From contig NZ_FZOW01000035.1 of assembly GCF_900188125.1 (NCBI RefSeq), positions 1-36,230 of the forward strand: 36,230 nucleotides of DNA, written 5' to 3'. The notes under the pieces were generated by a model that saw nothing but the letters and a program-made list of their open reading frames with translations, was not told where the DNA came from and did not search any database. Both the position numbers and the translations under genes were made by a program. How positions within the stretch are numbered: position 1 is the first letter of the stretch; each line of letters opens with the position of its first letter. Positions 16,922 to 27,452 of this stretch are shown here, one piece after another. Source of the stretch: Rhodococcoides kyotonense (GTDB lineage: Bacteria; Actinomycetota; Actinomycetes; Mycobacteriales; Mycobacteriaceae).

Positions 16922-18330
16922 CGACCGACCGTCAATTCGCGTAGCGGAGATCCGGCTGCGTCGATGTCCCGCAACCTGCCCGACGTGTCGACCATTCCCA
17001 ACCGGTCGAGCCATGCGGCGAACTCGGGAGCAGGCTTGAGCCCCAACACCTGTCGCACGTACAGCACGTCGTGGAAGCTCAGACTCTGGTAGCCGAGCAT
17101 CACGTCGTCGGCGCCCGGGACCGCGATGACGAACGCGACTCCCGCTGTACCCAGCAGAGTGAGCAACGTGTCCATGTCGTCCTGGTCCGCTTCGGCGTGA
17201 TTGGTGTAGCAGACGTCGACGCCCATCGGCAGCCCGAGCAGCTTGCCGCAGAAATGGTCTTCCAGCCCGGCACGCACGATTTGCTTTCCGTCGTACAGGT
17301 ATTCGGGCCCGATGAAGCCGACGACGGTGTTGACGAGAAGCGGTTCCAGGTCTCGGCAGACAGCATAGGCGCGGGCTTCCAAAGTCTGTTGGTCGACCGG
17401 CTTACCACCCACGCCGAGGTGGGCGCCCGCACTGAGCGCCGACCCCTGCCCCGTCTCCAAGTACATGACGTTGTTCCCGACGGTTCCGCGGTGCAGCGAC
17501 CTGCCCGCCTCGTTCGCTTCACGGAGCAGCGAGACATGAACGCCGAAGCCGGAATTCGCGCCTTCGGTGCCGGCGACGGATTGGAAGACCAGATCGACCG
17601 GCGCCCCCTTGTCGATCAGTTCCATCGTCGTCGTCACGTGCGACAGGACACACGATTGCGTCGGGATCTCGAAGCGCTGCCGAACCTCGTCGAGCAGATA
17701 CAACAGATCCGACGTCGCATGCGGTGAGTCGGTCGCCGGGTTGATTCCGATGACGGCATCACCGGATCCGAGGAGCAACCCGTCGAGCGTCGCCGCCGCG
17801 ATGCCGCGTGGATCGTCGGTCGGGTGATTCGGCTGCAACCGCGTCGCCAACGTGCCAGGAAGCCCGACCGTCGTTCGGAATGCGGACGTGACCTCGGCTG
17901 CACGCGCGACGGAGATCAGATCCTGGTTACGCATGATCTTGCTGACGGCCGCGACCATCTCCGGAGTCAGGCCTGCGGCCACGGACCGCAACGTCGTCAC
18001 TGAATCTTCCCGCGCGGCCGCGTCGAGCAGCCAGTCTCGAAGACCGCCGACGGTGAGGTGCGAGATCTGCCCGAACGCGATGCGGTCGTGCGAGTCGACG
18101 ATCAGTCTGGTGACCTCGTCGGTTTCGTACGGGACGAGGAGGTCGTGCAAGAACGTCTCGAGCGATACGTCGGCCAACGCCCATTGCGCGGCCGCTCGCC
18201 CCGCGTCGGAATGCGCCGCACAGCCGGCCAACTCGTCACCGGATCGCAGTGGGGTGGCTTTCGCCATCAGCTCGACGAGCCCGTCGAACTGGTAGGTCGT
18301 GCCCGAGACTTGCTGGGTGTACGTCGTCAT
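16918..18330 (-). CDS. eutB: Ethanolamine ammonia-lyase, large (heavy) subunit
   Basis: A 470-residue EutB, the catalytic TIM-barrel subunit that binds ethanolamine and, with EutC, adenosylcobalamin. Characteristic segments are NPATDSPHATSDLLYLLDE, IPTQSCVLSHVTTTMELI, DLVFQSVAGTEGANSGFGV and YLETGQGSALSAGAHLGVGG, close to enterobacterial EutB. The start MTTYTQQVSG overlaps the permease stop by four bases, and its own stop overlaps eutC the same way. The three genes therefore form one tightly coupled operon. No B12 riboswitch is visible upstream of the operon. Acetaldehyde made here would be handled by the ALDH about 3 kb away. Confidence 0.96.
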   Translation of the reverse strand: MTTYTQQVSGTTYQFDGLVELMAKATPLRSGDELAGCAAHSDAGRAAAQWALADVSLETFLHDLLVPYETDEVTRLIVDSHDRIAFGQISHLTVGGLRDWLLDAAAREDSVTTLRSVAAGLTPEMVAAVSKIMRNQDLISVARAAEVTSAFRTTVGLPGTLATRLQPNHPTDDPRGIAAATLDGLLLGSGDAVIGINPATDSPHATSDLLYLLDEVRQRFEIPTQSCVLSHVTTTMELIDKGAPVDLVFQSVAGTEGANSGFGVHVSLLREANEAGRSLHRGTVGNNVMYLETGQGSALSAGAHLGVGGKPVDQQTLEARAYAVCRDLEPLLVNTVVGFIGPEYLYDGKQIVRAGLEDHFCGKLLGLPMGVDVCYTNHAEADQDDMDTLLTLLGTAGVAFVIAVPGADDVMLGYQSLSFHDVLYVRQVLGLKPAPEFAAWLDRLGMVDTSGRLRDIDAAGSPLRELTVGR

Positions 18331-19766
18331 TCGAGTTCTGCTTCTGCCTTCGCGAGGGCGGCAAATTCTTCGTCGGGAGAGTTCGCGACGAGGTGATGTC
18401 TGCTGTAGACGCCGAAGTACAGCATGAACGCTGCGAAGACACCGAGGCACCACAACGCAGCCGTGCTGTCCACGAGGAACGTCGCGACGACGGCCAACGC
18501 TGCGACGACGAGCGCGAAGCCTGTGGTCGCGATTCCACCGGGTGTCCGGTACGGACGCTCCATGTCGGGTTCTTTGCGACGCAGCACGATGTGGCTGATC
18601 ATCATCAGAACGTAGCTGAGCGCGGCGCCGAAGACCGCCATGTTGAGCAGCATCGCGCCTTGACCGGTGAGCGAGAGCAGGAACCCGATGATGCCGGGCA
18701 CGATGAGTGCGAGCGTCGGCGCCTTGCGAGAGTTGGTGACGGACAACATCTTCGGCAGGTAGCCGGCACGCGAGAGCGCGAAGAGCTGGCGCGAGTAGGC
18801 GTACATGATCGAGAAGAAGCTCGCGACGAGACCGGCGAGTCCGATGTAGTTGACGACCTTCGCCGCCGAGTTGTCTCCGAGCGCCTCGACGAGCGGGTTG
18901 CCCGACGACTGCATCGCGTCGGCGCCACCGGCTCCGGTGACGAGGAAGAGAACTCCGGCACCGGTCACGAGCAACACCGCCATCGCTGCGATGATGCCCC
19001 GCGGTACGTTCTTCGACGGGTCCTTGGCCTCCTCTGCAGCCAGTGGAACACCCTCGATAGCCAGGAAGAACCAGATCGCGAAGGGCACGGCCGCCCAGAT
19101 GCCCAGGTAGCCGAAGGGCAGGAAGCTCGATGCGCCTGCGGCGTCGGACGGTGCGATGTCGGTGAGGTTGGACGCGTCGAACTGCCCGAGTGCCGATACC
19201 GCGAAGATCACGAGTCCGACGAGCGCGATCGCGGTGATGACGAACATGATCTTGAGCGCTTCACCCGCGCCTGCGAGGTGGATGCCGATGAAGATCGCGT
19301 ACACCGCGAGGTAGACCCACCACCCGTCGGTGATGCCGAAGAGCCCGAGCGACTCGACGTAGGCGCCGATGAAGGTGGCGATCGCCGCCGGCGCGATGGC
19401 GTACTCGATGAGAATGGCTGTGCCGGTGGCGAATCCGCCCCACGGACCGAGTGCGCGACGCGCGAACGTGTAGCCGCCGCCTGCCGCGGGAAGCGCCGAC
19501 GACATCTCGGCCATACCGAGCACCATCGCCAGGTACATGCCGGCGATCAGGATTCCGGCGATGAGGAGGCCACCGAAGCCGCCCTGCTCCAACCCGAAAT
19601 TCCAACCGGAGTAGTCACCGGAGACGACGTAGCTGACGCCGAGCCCGGCCAGCAGGATCCAACCGGCCGTGCCCTTCTTCAGCTGGCGTTTGGCCAGATA
19701 GTCACCACCTTCGACATGCGATTGTGTGCTGTCGTGGTGGCCGCCAGTCGGCTGGGCTACGGACAT
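18327..19766 (-). CDS. Ethanolamine permease (APC superfamily)
   Basis: A 479-residue integral membrane transporter with about 12 predicted membrane segments. Segments include GTAGWILLAGLGVSYVVSGD, GFGGLLIAGILIAGMYLAMV and YVLMMISHIVLR. The motif SGDYSGWNFGLEQGGFGG and the helix AEMSSALPAAGGGYTFARRA are typical of the ethanolamine-permease branch of amino acid/polyamine transporters. It should import ethanolamine by proton coupling for EutBC. The start ATG is preceded by GAGAGG at 7 bases. It is the first gene of the operon, so its 82-base upstream gap should hold the promoter; I could not define it. Confidence 0.92.
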   Translation of the reverse strand: MSVAQPTGGHHDSTQSHVEGGDYLAKRQLKKGTAGWILLAGLGVSYVVSGDYSGWNFGLEQGGFGGLLIAGILIAGMYLAMVLGMAEMSSALPAAGGGYTFARRALGPWGGFATGTAILIEYAIAPAAIATFIGAYVESLGLFGITDGWWVYLAVYAIFIGIHLAGAGEALKIMFVITAIALVGLVIFAVSALGQFDASNLTDIAPSDAAGASSFLPFGYLGIWAAVPFAIWFFLAIEGVPLAAEEAKDPSKNVPRGIIAAMAVLLVTGAGVLFLVTGAGGADAMQSSGNPLVEALGDNSAAKVVNYIGLAGLVASFFSIMYAYSRQLFALSRAGYLPKMLSVTNSRKAPTLALIVPGIIGFLLSLTGQGAMLLNMAVFGAALSYVLMMISHIVLRRKEPDMERPYRTPGGIATTGFALVVAALAVVATFLVDSTAALWCLGVFAAFMLYFGVYSRHHLVANSPDEEFAALAKAEAELE

Positions 19767-19848
19767 GTTCTTGCCTCTCGGTATGAGTGAGGGACTCGAG
19801 AATAGGCCTGCGGTGTAAGCGGCGCGTCATCGTCGTGTGACGGGAGAA

Positions 19849-20823
19849 TTACGTGGTCCGGTGCGGTACGACGCCTGCATCACCCTTGTCGCGCTCGTCC
19901 GGTTCGGCCACTGTCAGAACGGCGTCGACGACGGCATTGTCGGTCTCCAGTTCACGCTCCAATCTGCGGAGAGTGCGCGCAATCGACGATTCGACGGAGT
20001 CTCCGACGAGATCGACGCTTGCGACGACGAACAATTGCTTGGGTCCGACGAATTCGATGCGAACGAATCGAACAGAGGCAACCTCCGGCAGCCGCTCGAT
20101 ACGTTCGACCACCGCATCCCATAATGCGCGCGAACCCGGTTCACCGGTGAGGAATCGGCGATTTCGATCGATCAGAACGACGGCGACGACACCGAGCAGA
20201 ATTCCGACCGCGATCGACCCCAGCGCGTCCCATACCGCGGAGCCGGTCAGCTGATGCAGACCGATACCGGCCGCGGCGATGACCAGACCGATGAGCGCGG
20301 CACTGTCCTCGGCGAACACGGCTCGAAGCGTGGGGTCGGACGTTTCCAGCGCGTAGTCGAGGAAGTCCTTGTCGTACTGCTGGGCCTCTCCTCGAATCTG
20401 CTTGACCGACTGCAGAAACGAGATGCCCTCCAACACGAAGGCAACGGCCAGGACGATGTAGTTGATCGTGTAGTTCTCGGCGGACGACTCACCGGAGAGC
20501 AACGACGTCACGCCGTGCCAGATCGACACCGCGGCACCGGCGACGAACAGGCCTACGGCAGCGAGCAACGACCAGACGTACGCTTCGCGCCCGTACCCGA
20601 GTGGGCGCGCACGGTCCGGTCCTCGCGACCCTCGTTTGTTGGCGACGAGGAGAAATATCTCGTTGCCGGTGTCGGCCCACGAGTGCGCCGCTTCGGCGAC
20701 CATGGATGCCGACCCGGTCGCCACCGCGGCCGCCGATTTGGCGATGGCGACGCCGAAGTTGGCGCCGAACGCGATGACGACGGTGCGGAGGCTTTCGCCG
20801 CCTGAGGTGTCGGAGCTTTTCAC
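19849..20823 (-). CDS. Cation diffusion facilitator family metal transporter
   Basis: About 324 residues. Six membrane segments are followed by a cytoplasmic C-terminal domain. The metal-site motif HxxxD is in AHSWAD (second helix), and FAEDSAALIG sits in the fifth helix. CDF proteins export Zn2+, Mn2+ or similar ions in exchange for protons; the metal is not predictable. I prefer the GTG start (VKSSDTSGG) because the alternative ATG, 45 bases further upstream, lies inside a perfect palindrome that is unlikely to be translated; no good ribosome site precedes either. The gene is in line with the flanking minus-strand genes but separated by the palindrome from the DUF779 gene, so probably not in the ALDH operon. 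Confidence 0.85.
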   Translation of the reverse strand: MKSSDTSGGESLRTVVIAFGANFGVAIAKSAAAVATGSASMVAEAAHSWADTGNEIFLLVANKRGSRGPDRARPLGYGREAYVWSLLAAVGLFVAGAAVSIWHGVTSLLSGESSAENYTINYIVLAVAFVLEGISFLQSVKQIRGEAQQYDKDFLDYALETSDPTLRAVFAEDSAALIGLVIAAAGIGLHQLTGSAVWDALGSIAVGILLGVVAVVLIDRNRRFLTGEPGSRALWDAVVERIERLPEVASVRFVRIEFVGPKQLFVVASVDLVGDSVESSIARTLRRLERELETDNAVVDAVLTVAEPDERDKGDAGVVPHRTT

Positions 20824-20836
20824 TGGATCGACTGTA

Positions 20837-20909
20837 GGCGCCTTCGGCGCATGTGCACGAAAATACATAGCCCGCTATGTATTTTCGTGCACATGGCGGC
20901 GAAGCCGCC
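20837..20909. terminator. Palindromic element with 21-base perfect arms, probable terminator or repeat family member
   Basis: Arms 20850-20870 (containing ATGTGCACGAAAATACATAG) and 20875-20895 pair perfectly around CCCG. Outside them GGCGCCTTCGGCGC (left) and GGCGGCGAAGCCGCC (right) form two small hairpins that are also roughly mirror images of each other. The element fills the gap between the DUF779 stop and the CDF start. There is no T tract. A related element lies at 31337-31392. Confidence 0.85.
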
Positions 20910-21433
20910 CTACCCCTGCAACATTCCCGGGACCGGGCATGCATCGACGGCCTCCGCGACGACGATGACGTCGTCGGGAACCGGTGGCCGACGGCCCTCT
21001 TCCCAGTCCACGCCGACGAACGGAACGATCTCCTTCACGACGTCGTACTCGTCTTGCGTGAACGCCCGTCCACGGCTCAGGAACCGAAGGCCCTCAGGGG
21101 TTTCCAGCGAGAACCCCGACCCTCGGCCTGGCACCACGTCGAGCACCATCTGTGTGTGCTTCCACGCCTCGAACTGCGAGCCGGAGATCCAGACCGGCAC
21201 CGCGTCGTCGCCTTCCGGGAGATCGGTAGCGACGTCACCGACACCGAGGCGCAGGTCGAGCAGCCCCAGCAGTACATCGCGGTCTCCGACGATGAATTCG
21301 CCTGCGGGATAACACATCGGCGACGACCCGTCGCAGCACCCACCGGACTGGTGCATCATCAGTGCGCCGTGGATACCGCCGAGGCGACGGAGAAGCTCCA
21401 TCGCCCCGGCGGTTGCTCGTAGACGCGCAGGCA

Positions 21434-21434
<1 letters not shown>
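20910..21434 (-). CDS. DUF779 family protein, aldehyde-dehydrogenase partner
   Basis: A 174-residue protein of unknown biochemical function. The conserved cysteine patch QSGGCCDGSSPMCYPAGEF (about residues 29-47) and the WISGSQFEAWKHTQMVLDVV segment identify DUF779. This family is commonly encoded next to acetaldehyde-type aldehyde dehydrogenases; Rv0458/Rv0459 of M. tuberculosis is the arrangement I recall. Its ATG overlaps the ALDH stop by one base (TGATG), so the two are co-translated. The three close cysteines suggest metal or redox chemistry, which is only inference. Confidence 0.88.
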
Positions 21435-22957
<1,523 letters not shown>

Positions 22958-23009
22958 CTAGTGACTCCTTCGTCGTTCATCAACTGATGTGATTCAAGAC
23001 ACTAGAGTC

Positions 23010-23031
23010 TGCAACGTTGCAACTACGTTGC
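23010..23031. promoter_or_regulatory. Overlapping palindromes upstream of the aldehyde dehydrogenase
   Basis: TGCAACGTTGCA (23010-23021) is a perfect 12-base palindrome. It overlaps GCAAC-TAC-GTTGC (23019-23031), a second inverted repeat of the same half site. The pair lies about 53 bases upstream of the ALDH start. It is the best candidate site for the adjacent GAF-domain regulator. Confidence 0.55.
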
Positions 23032-23053
23032 TGCACTGCGTGCAGGAAGAGAA

Positions 23054-24349
23054 TTACACGCCGAGCTGACGATCCAGCAGGTCGATACGTGCACTGACCT
23101 GGCCGTAGAGCGCAGAATCTCGACTGAGCGTTGACCGGTACGCTTCCCACGCGACGACGTCGCTACGTCCGTGTATCGAGGACGTCCACTGCGCAAGCAG
23201 CATCGGATCGCCGACGCGCAACAACGCGGCCTGGACACGCGAGCGCAACTCGTCGCGAATTTCCTCGATACCCGGTGACGTCGACCCGGGCAGAACCGGG
23301 CCGGTATAGATGCGCAACGCAGCGTCGACGTCGCCTCGATCGAGGGCGCGGCGGACGTCGTCGACATCGGATGTCAACGTGCCGACCAGACGGTACGGGC
23401 GTGACGCGAGCCCTGCGGATCCGAATGCCTTGCGCAGACGTGACATTTCGGCCCGGATCGTCACGGAATCCAGTTCTTGCTCGTCGAGCAGTACCGCGAG
23501 ATGGTCCGAACTGAGACCTTCGGGATGATCGGCGAGAAGCAGCAAGATCTCTGCGTGACGACCGGACAGTGCGGTCCTGCCACTCTCCCGGACCAATCCT
23601 GGACGTCCCGATCCGAGAACTTCCAACCGAGGCGCAGTCTCGCCCAACGACTTCGGCGAATTCATCAGGTGCACGCGCAGCTCGGACTCCGCAGCGGCGA
23701 CGGTGGCTCTGACGAGCGAGAGGACTTCGGGGACCGCCACGCGGGGCCCTCCGGTGATATCGATGGCTCCGAGGATGTGCCCACTCGTCGGGTGATGGAC
23801 GGGAGCCGCCGAACAACTCCAGTCATGGACGGTGCGGGTGAAGTGCTCGGCCGCGAAGATCTGGACGCAATGATCCACCGCCAGCGCAGTACCCGGCGCG
23901 TTGGTTCCCTTGCTGTCCTCACTCCAATCGGCGCCCTCGGCGAAGTTCATCGACATCGCACGGTCTTTCGCGGCCGTGTCGCCCTCGACCCAGAGCAACC
24001 TGCCTTCCGCGTCGGAGATCGCGACGAGCAGCCCGGTGTCCGCGGCGTCCTCGACGAGAAGTTTGCGGATGACGGGCCGGATGATCGACATGGGATGCCC
24101 GTTGCGGTAGCGCTCGAGTTCGACGCCCGTCAGCACCGGCGGTTCGTCACCACCGTTGGGATCGACGCCTTTGGTACGACTCCTCATCCAGGAATCGAGA
24201 ACGACGGAACGAACGGAATCGCCCGTGGGCCACTCGTGTTCGACGAAGGAGCGATGAGCCGTCGACATCTTTCGAGCCAGGACGTCGACGTCGTCCCCTG
24301 GGCGAACCGCGACCCATGGGTTGCCCTGTCCCGCCACTCTTCCTGTCAT
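23054..24349 (-). CDS. GAF-domain transcriptional regulator of the aldehyde dehydrogenase
   Basis: A 431-residue protein. The N-terminal part resembles the sensor half of AcoR-type activators (VLDSWMRSRTKGVDPNGG, then a GAF domain at about 90-205 with FAEGADWSEDSKGTNAPGTA and CSAAPVHHPTSGHILGAIDI). The C-terminal half has no AAA+ sigma-54 domain. Instead TALSGRHAEILLLLADHPEG through RAEMSRLRKAFGSAG looks like a winged-helix DNA-binding domain, followed by helices reminiscent of transcriptional-activator domains. It is encoded just upstream of the ALDH on the same strand with a 96-base gap containing palindromes, so it probably senses an aldehyde, alcohol or related signal and switches the ALDH-DUF779 genes. 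The ligand is not known. Confidence 0.82.
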   Translation of the reverse strand: MTGRVAGQGNPWVAVRPGDDVDVLARKMSTAHRSFVEHEWPTGDSVRSVVLDSWMRSRTKGVDPNGGDEPPVLTGVELERYRNGHPMSIIRPVIRKLLVEDAADTGLLVAISDAEGRLLWVEGDTAAKDRAMSMNFAEGADWSEDSKGTNAPGTALAVDHCVQIFAAEHFTRTVHDWSCSAAPVHHPTSGHILGAIDITGGPRVAVPEVLSLVRATVAAAESELRVHLMNSPKSLGETAPRLEVLGSGRPGLVRESGRTALSGRHAEILLLLADHPEGLSSDHLAVLLDEQELDSVTIRAEMSRLRKAFGSAGLASRPYRLVGTLTSDVDDVRRALDRGDVDAALRIYTGPVLPGSTSPGIEEIRDELRSRVQAALLRVGDPMLLAQWTSSIHGRSDVVAWEAYRSTLSRDSALYGQVSARIDLLDRQLGV

Positions 24350-24409
24350 CTATGTAGTCCCTCTTCTGACGCGTTCACACCACTGTAACGCAGCTCACAC
24401 ACGCAGGTA

Positions 24410-24440
24410 CAGCTACACGGCCCTCGCGAGGGTGCAGCTG
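24410..24440. terminator. Stable hairpin downstream of mftG
   Basis: CCCTCGCGAGGG (24421-24432) is a perfect 12-base palindrome. It is flanked by CAGCT-CAC on the left and GTG-AGCTG on the right, which extend an imperfect stem from 24410 to 24440. It lies about 60 bases after the mftG stop and before the regulator gene, so it may end the mft transcript. No T tract follows. Confidence 0.55.
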
Positions 24441-24497
24441 GACGGTCATTTCCTCAAACCGTAGCTGATGCCCGGTTCGACGACGAGAAACCACGGG

Positions 24498-25958
24498 TCA
24501 ACGCAGGTCGTCCGCGATCGCTTCGGCGGCGCGTTCGGCCAGCATGATCGCGGTCGCGTGCGGGCCGCGGGTGGGCACGACCGGGATGGCCGACGTATCC
24601 ACGACGTCGAGACCGTCGAGTCCTCGCACTCTGCATCGGTCGTCGAGCACCGCGTCGGGCCCGCCCATCGCACAACTGCCCGATAAGTGCAGGGCCGTGC
24701 CCAGCCGGCCGAACAATCGATCCCCCACGACGTCGACCTTCGACGCGATGGCCGCCAGCGACGGGGTCGACATCAACGCATCCACGATGTCGAGACCGGC
24801 ATGCAGGGCGTCACGGTCTGCAGCCGATTCCAGATACCGATACCGCACGAACGGCGAGTCCAGCGGATCTGCTGAACGCAGCGTGATGTCCCCCCGACTG
24901 TCGGCGCGCATCAGTCCGATCCCGATCATCGGGTCCACCGGCCCGAGCCCGGCGATCATGTGCCCGAACGACGCGGTGTAGGGGCGTATTTCGAGATCGT
25001 CGACGTGCAGTACTGCCTCGATCGGCGACGAGGGTCGATGAGGCGCCGAACTGCGGTAGTACACACCGACTTCCGGATGATCGGAGAATCCGCGGCCGAC
25101 GCGTGGCCGGTCGAGACGAACGGCGATTCCCAACCCCGTCAGATGTTCTGCGGGTCCCACTCCGGACAGCATCAGCAGCTGCGGCGAACGTACCGCCCCG
25201 GCGCACAGAACCACACGTTCCGCCCGCACGTCCGTCACGACACCACGCCGCAGCACGCGCACACCCGTCGCCGCGGTCCCGTCGAACAGCACCTGCAGAA
25301 CAGTCGATTCGGCCATCACCTCGAGGTTGGGGCGATCGAGATGCGGAATCAGATATGCCGCAGCGGCATTCACTCGCCTACCACGAGATACGTTGAGCGG
25401 CACTAGACCGACGCCACCCGCGGGATTCGGGTCGTTCTTGTCCGGGTCGTCACCGAAACCGAGATGCGACGCGGCGTCGACGAATGCGTTCGTGACGGCG
25501 CCGCGAGAACGTACCGGCGTCCTCGTCACCGGGATCGGGCCGTCGCCGCCGTGCTTGTCACCGGCGTAGTCGTGATCTGTTTCCGATCGGCGGAAGTACG
25601 GCAACACGTTCTCGTACGACCAGTTCGACGGCCAGTGGCGGAAGTCGTCCCGCCGGGCCCGAACGAAGTACGCCCCGTTGACCGCGCCGGATCCGCCGAG
25701 CACACGTCCTCGCGAGATCTCCCGCGCCACTCCCGGTGCGAGTTCGGCGGGATACGACGACGTCCACGGACTTCCCGGTCCGACGGGCAGGACGTGAGCA
25801 TCGACGATCTCCGGCGCGTAGTCCTCGACCCGGTCGACACCGAGACCGGCTTCCACGACGACGACGCGGCAGTCCGGATTCTCGCTGAGCCGTGACGCCA
25901 CGACCGATCCACACGAACCGCCGCCGACGACGATCACATCTGCGTGGTGGTTGCTCAC
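24498..25958 (-). CDS. mftG: Mycofactocin-system GMC oxidoreductase MftG
   Basis: A 486-residue FAD enzyme of the glucose-methanol-choline oxidoreductase family. The Rossmann motif VVGGGSCGSVVASRL is at about 10-24, GRVLGGSGAVNGAYFVRAR follows, and the C-terminal HLSGSCAMG and PTRGPHATAIMLAERAA carry active-site histidines. MftG has been linked to re-oxidation of reduced mycofactocin into the respiratory chain and to growth on ethanol in mycobacteria. I chose the GTG start (VSNHHADVIVVGGG) because it overlaps the mftF stop as GTGA; the longer frame merely reads into mftF. Placement next to the acetaldehyde genes fits an alcohol-oxidation role. Confidence 0.9.
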   Translation of the reverse strand: MSNHHADVIVVGGGSCGSVVASRLSENPDCRVVVVEAGLGVDRVEDYAPEIVDAHVLPVGPGSPWTSSYPAELAPGVAREISRGRVLGGSGAVNGAYFVRARRDDFRHWPSNWSYENVLPYFRRSETDHDYAGDKHGGDGPIPVTRTPVRSRGAVTNAFVDAASHLGFGDDPDKNDPNPAGGVGLVPLNVSRGRRVNAAAAYLIPHLDRPNLEVMAESTVLQVLFDGTAATGVRVLRRGVVTDVRAERVVLCAGAVRSPQLLMLSGVGPAEHLTGLGIAVRLDRPRVGRGFSDHPEVGVYYRSSAPHRPSSPIEAVLHVDDLEIRPYTASFGHMIAGLGPVDPMIGIGLMRADSRGDITLRSADPLDSPFVRYRYLESAADRDALHAGLDIVDALMSTPSLAAIASKVDVVGDRLFGRLGTALHLSGSCAMGGPDAVLDDRCRVRGLDGLDVVDTSAIPVVPTRGPHATAIMLAERAAEAIADDLR

Positions 25959-27352
25959 GTATCCATGCGCGGCGCCAGCGCCTTCAGGCTTCGAGACGAG
26001 ACAGCGCCGCGCCACAGGCCCGCGCCGTATGCGACGTCGTCCATGCGCTTGAAGAATGCGTACCGGACGGGATCGAGGCCGCCGAGTTCACGATGCTTGT
26101 ACCAATCGGCGACGGCCTCGGCCACCGCCAACCCCAGCGCGATCTTTCGAATTCGACTGGACAGCAACACCGCCAACAGTGTGATCGGCCAATAATGACG
26201 ACACAGCGCAGACGCCAACTGCCAGAGCCCGGCAACGAAACCTTCCGCCGCGAGAATGGCGGCGATACGGGTCGGTTGGTCGAGTCCGACGAACATCTTG
26301 CGAAGCTTCCCGATCGTCACCGCGAGAGTTGCGAGCGCGCCGATCAACCCGATCTTGGTCAGGCTCGCGGCGAACAGGCATGCGATGAGCGTCCACGGCG
26401 ACATCGCGATCGGCGGGACCATCCCAGGGTGCCGCTCGGCGAGGGGGCTTGCCCCGGTGCCGTAGAACAGCTTGCGTCCGAACCAACGACCGAACGTCAC
26501 GCGATGATCGTGCGCTACATTCGCGACGGGTTCGTAACGCAGGCGCCACCCTGCCTCCTGCAGCCGCCAGCAGAGGTCGACGTCTTCGGCCACGTGCATC
26601 GACTCGTCGAAGCCGTTGCACTCTTCTGCGACGCGTCGCCGAATGAGCATCGCCGCGCTGGGCACGTAGGAGACCGAGCTTCCCGCTTGTACTGCGGCCT
26701 CGCGACGGCCCAGGTCGAGCGACGACCGAGCGTGCTCGTAGCGGGCAAGGGCGTTGCCCTCCGGTTCCAGCGCCACGATCCGCGGTGCCACAAGGGCGAC
26801 GGCCGGGTCGGAGAAATGACCGAGCATGACCTCGAGCCACCCCTTGCGCGGGACGACATCGGAGTCGAGGAACGCCACGAAGTCGGTTGTCGCACTACGC
26901 AACCCTGTGTTGCGTGCTGCTGCCGGACCGCGTGAGTCCTCGTGCCGCAGCACCGTCACACCGCCGACGCTCCACTCCATTGCCGGCGGCTGAACCGGCT
27001 CGTCGGAACCGTCGTCGACGACGATGACGTTCAGTCCGTGCAGCGCGGGCAGCAGCCTTCCCAGGCCTGCTGCGTTGTTCTTCAGAGGCACCACGACCGT
27101 GACGTCGCGCGGAGACGGAATCGACATCGGACGCGGATTCGCCACTCCGGAGTCGAGGAGCTTGCGCGCGACGAGAGCGGACTGCGAATCGGTGACCTCG
27201 AGGAAACCGTCGCCGATCATGGCGGCCGCCGTCGGCGCCAGCTTCAGCATCCTCGTCGGCGACCCGCCGATCAGAACGCGACCGTCCGAGTATTTGCGTA
27301 CGCGCGGATCGACTCGAACCCCGAAGCCATCAGGCAATCGACCTTGACCCAT
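25955..27352 (-). CDS. mftF: Mycofactocin glycosyltransferase MftF
   Basis: A 465-residue family-2 glycosyltransferase that adds the oligoglucose tail to premycofactocin. An N-terminal ~80-residue extension (GVRVDPRVRKYSDGRVLIGGSP) typical of MftF precedes the GT-A fold: VTVVVPLKNNAAGLG (84-98), VIVVDDGSDE (109-118), DSD at 163-165 and the acceptor-side EDVDLCWRLQEAGWRL. C-terminal hydrophobic stretches (PWTLIACLFAASL..., ITLLAVLL) suggest membrane association. The start MGQGRLPDGF follows a 100-base gap from mftE; mftG is coupled to it by a 4-base overlap. Confidence 0.92.
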   Translation of the reverse strand: MGQGRLPDGFGVRVDPRVRKYSDGRVLIGGSPTRMLKLAPTAAAMIGDGFLEVTDSQSALVARKLLDSGVANPRPMSIPSPRDVTVVVPLKNNAAGLGRLLPALHGLNVIVVDDGSDEPVQPPAMEWSVGGVTVLRHEDSRGPAAARNTGLRSATTDFVAFLDSDVVPRKGWLEVMLGHFSDPAVALVAPRIVALEPEGNALARYEHARSSLDLGRREAAVQAGSSVSYVPSAAMLIRRRVAEECNGFDESMHVAEDVDLCWRLQEAGWRLRYEPVANVAHDHRVTFGRWFGRKLFYGTGASPLAERHPGMVPPIAMSPWTLIACLFAASLTKIGLIGALATLAVTIGKLRKMFVGLDQPTRIAAILAAEGFVAGLWQLASALCRHYWPITLLAVLLSSRIRKIALGLAVAEAVADWYKHRELGGLDPVRYAFFKRMDDVAYGAGLWRGAVSSRSLKALAPRMDT

Positions 27353-27452
27353 TCAGCGATCGTAAAGGGACACGGGACGAAAGTGTCATCCACGGCCCGA
27401 AAAAGTCACTAACATACCGCGAGCCTGTTTTCGTCCTGGGTTTTCGGTCATT

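Noticed and set aside
18249..19790. A 513-codon plus-strand frame opposite the ethanolamine permease
   Set aside because: Composition is typical of an antisense frame; the minus strand encodes a clear 12-helix transporter with operon overlaps.
20823..20868. Upstream ATG for the cation diffusion facilitator (MYFRAHAP...)
   Set aside because: This start sits inside the perfect palindrome, and the extra residues translate the palindrome arm; the later GTG fits the family N-terminus better.
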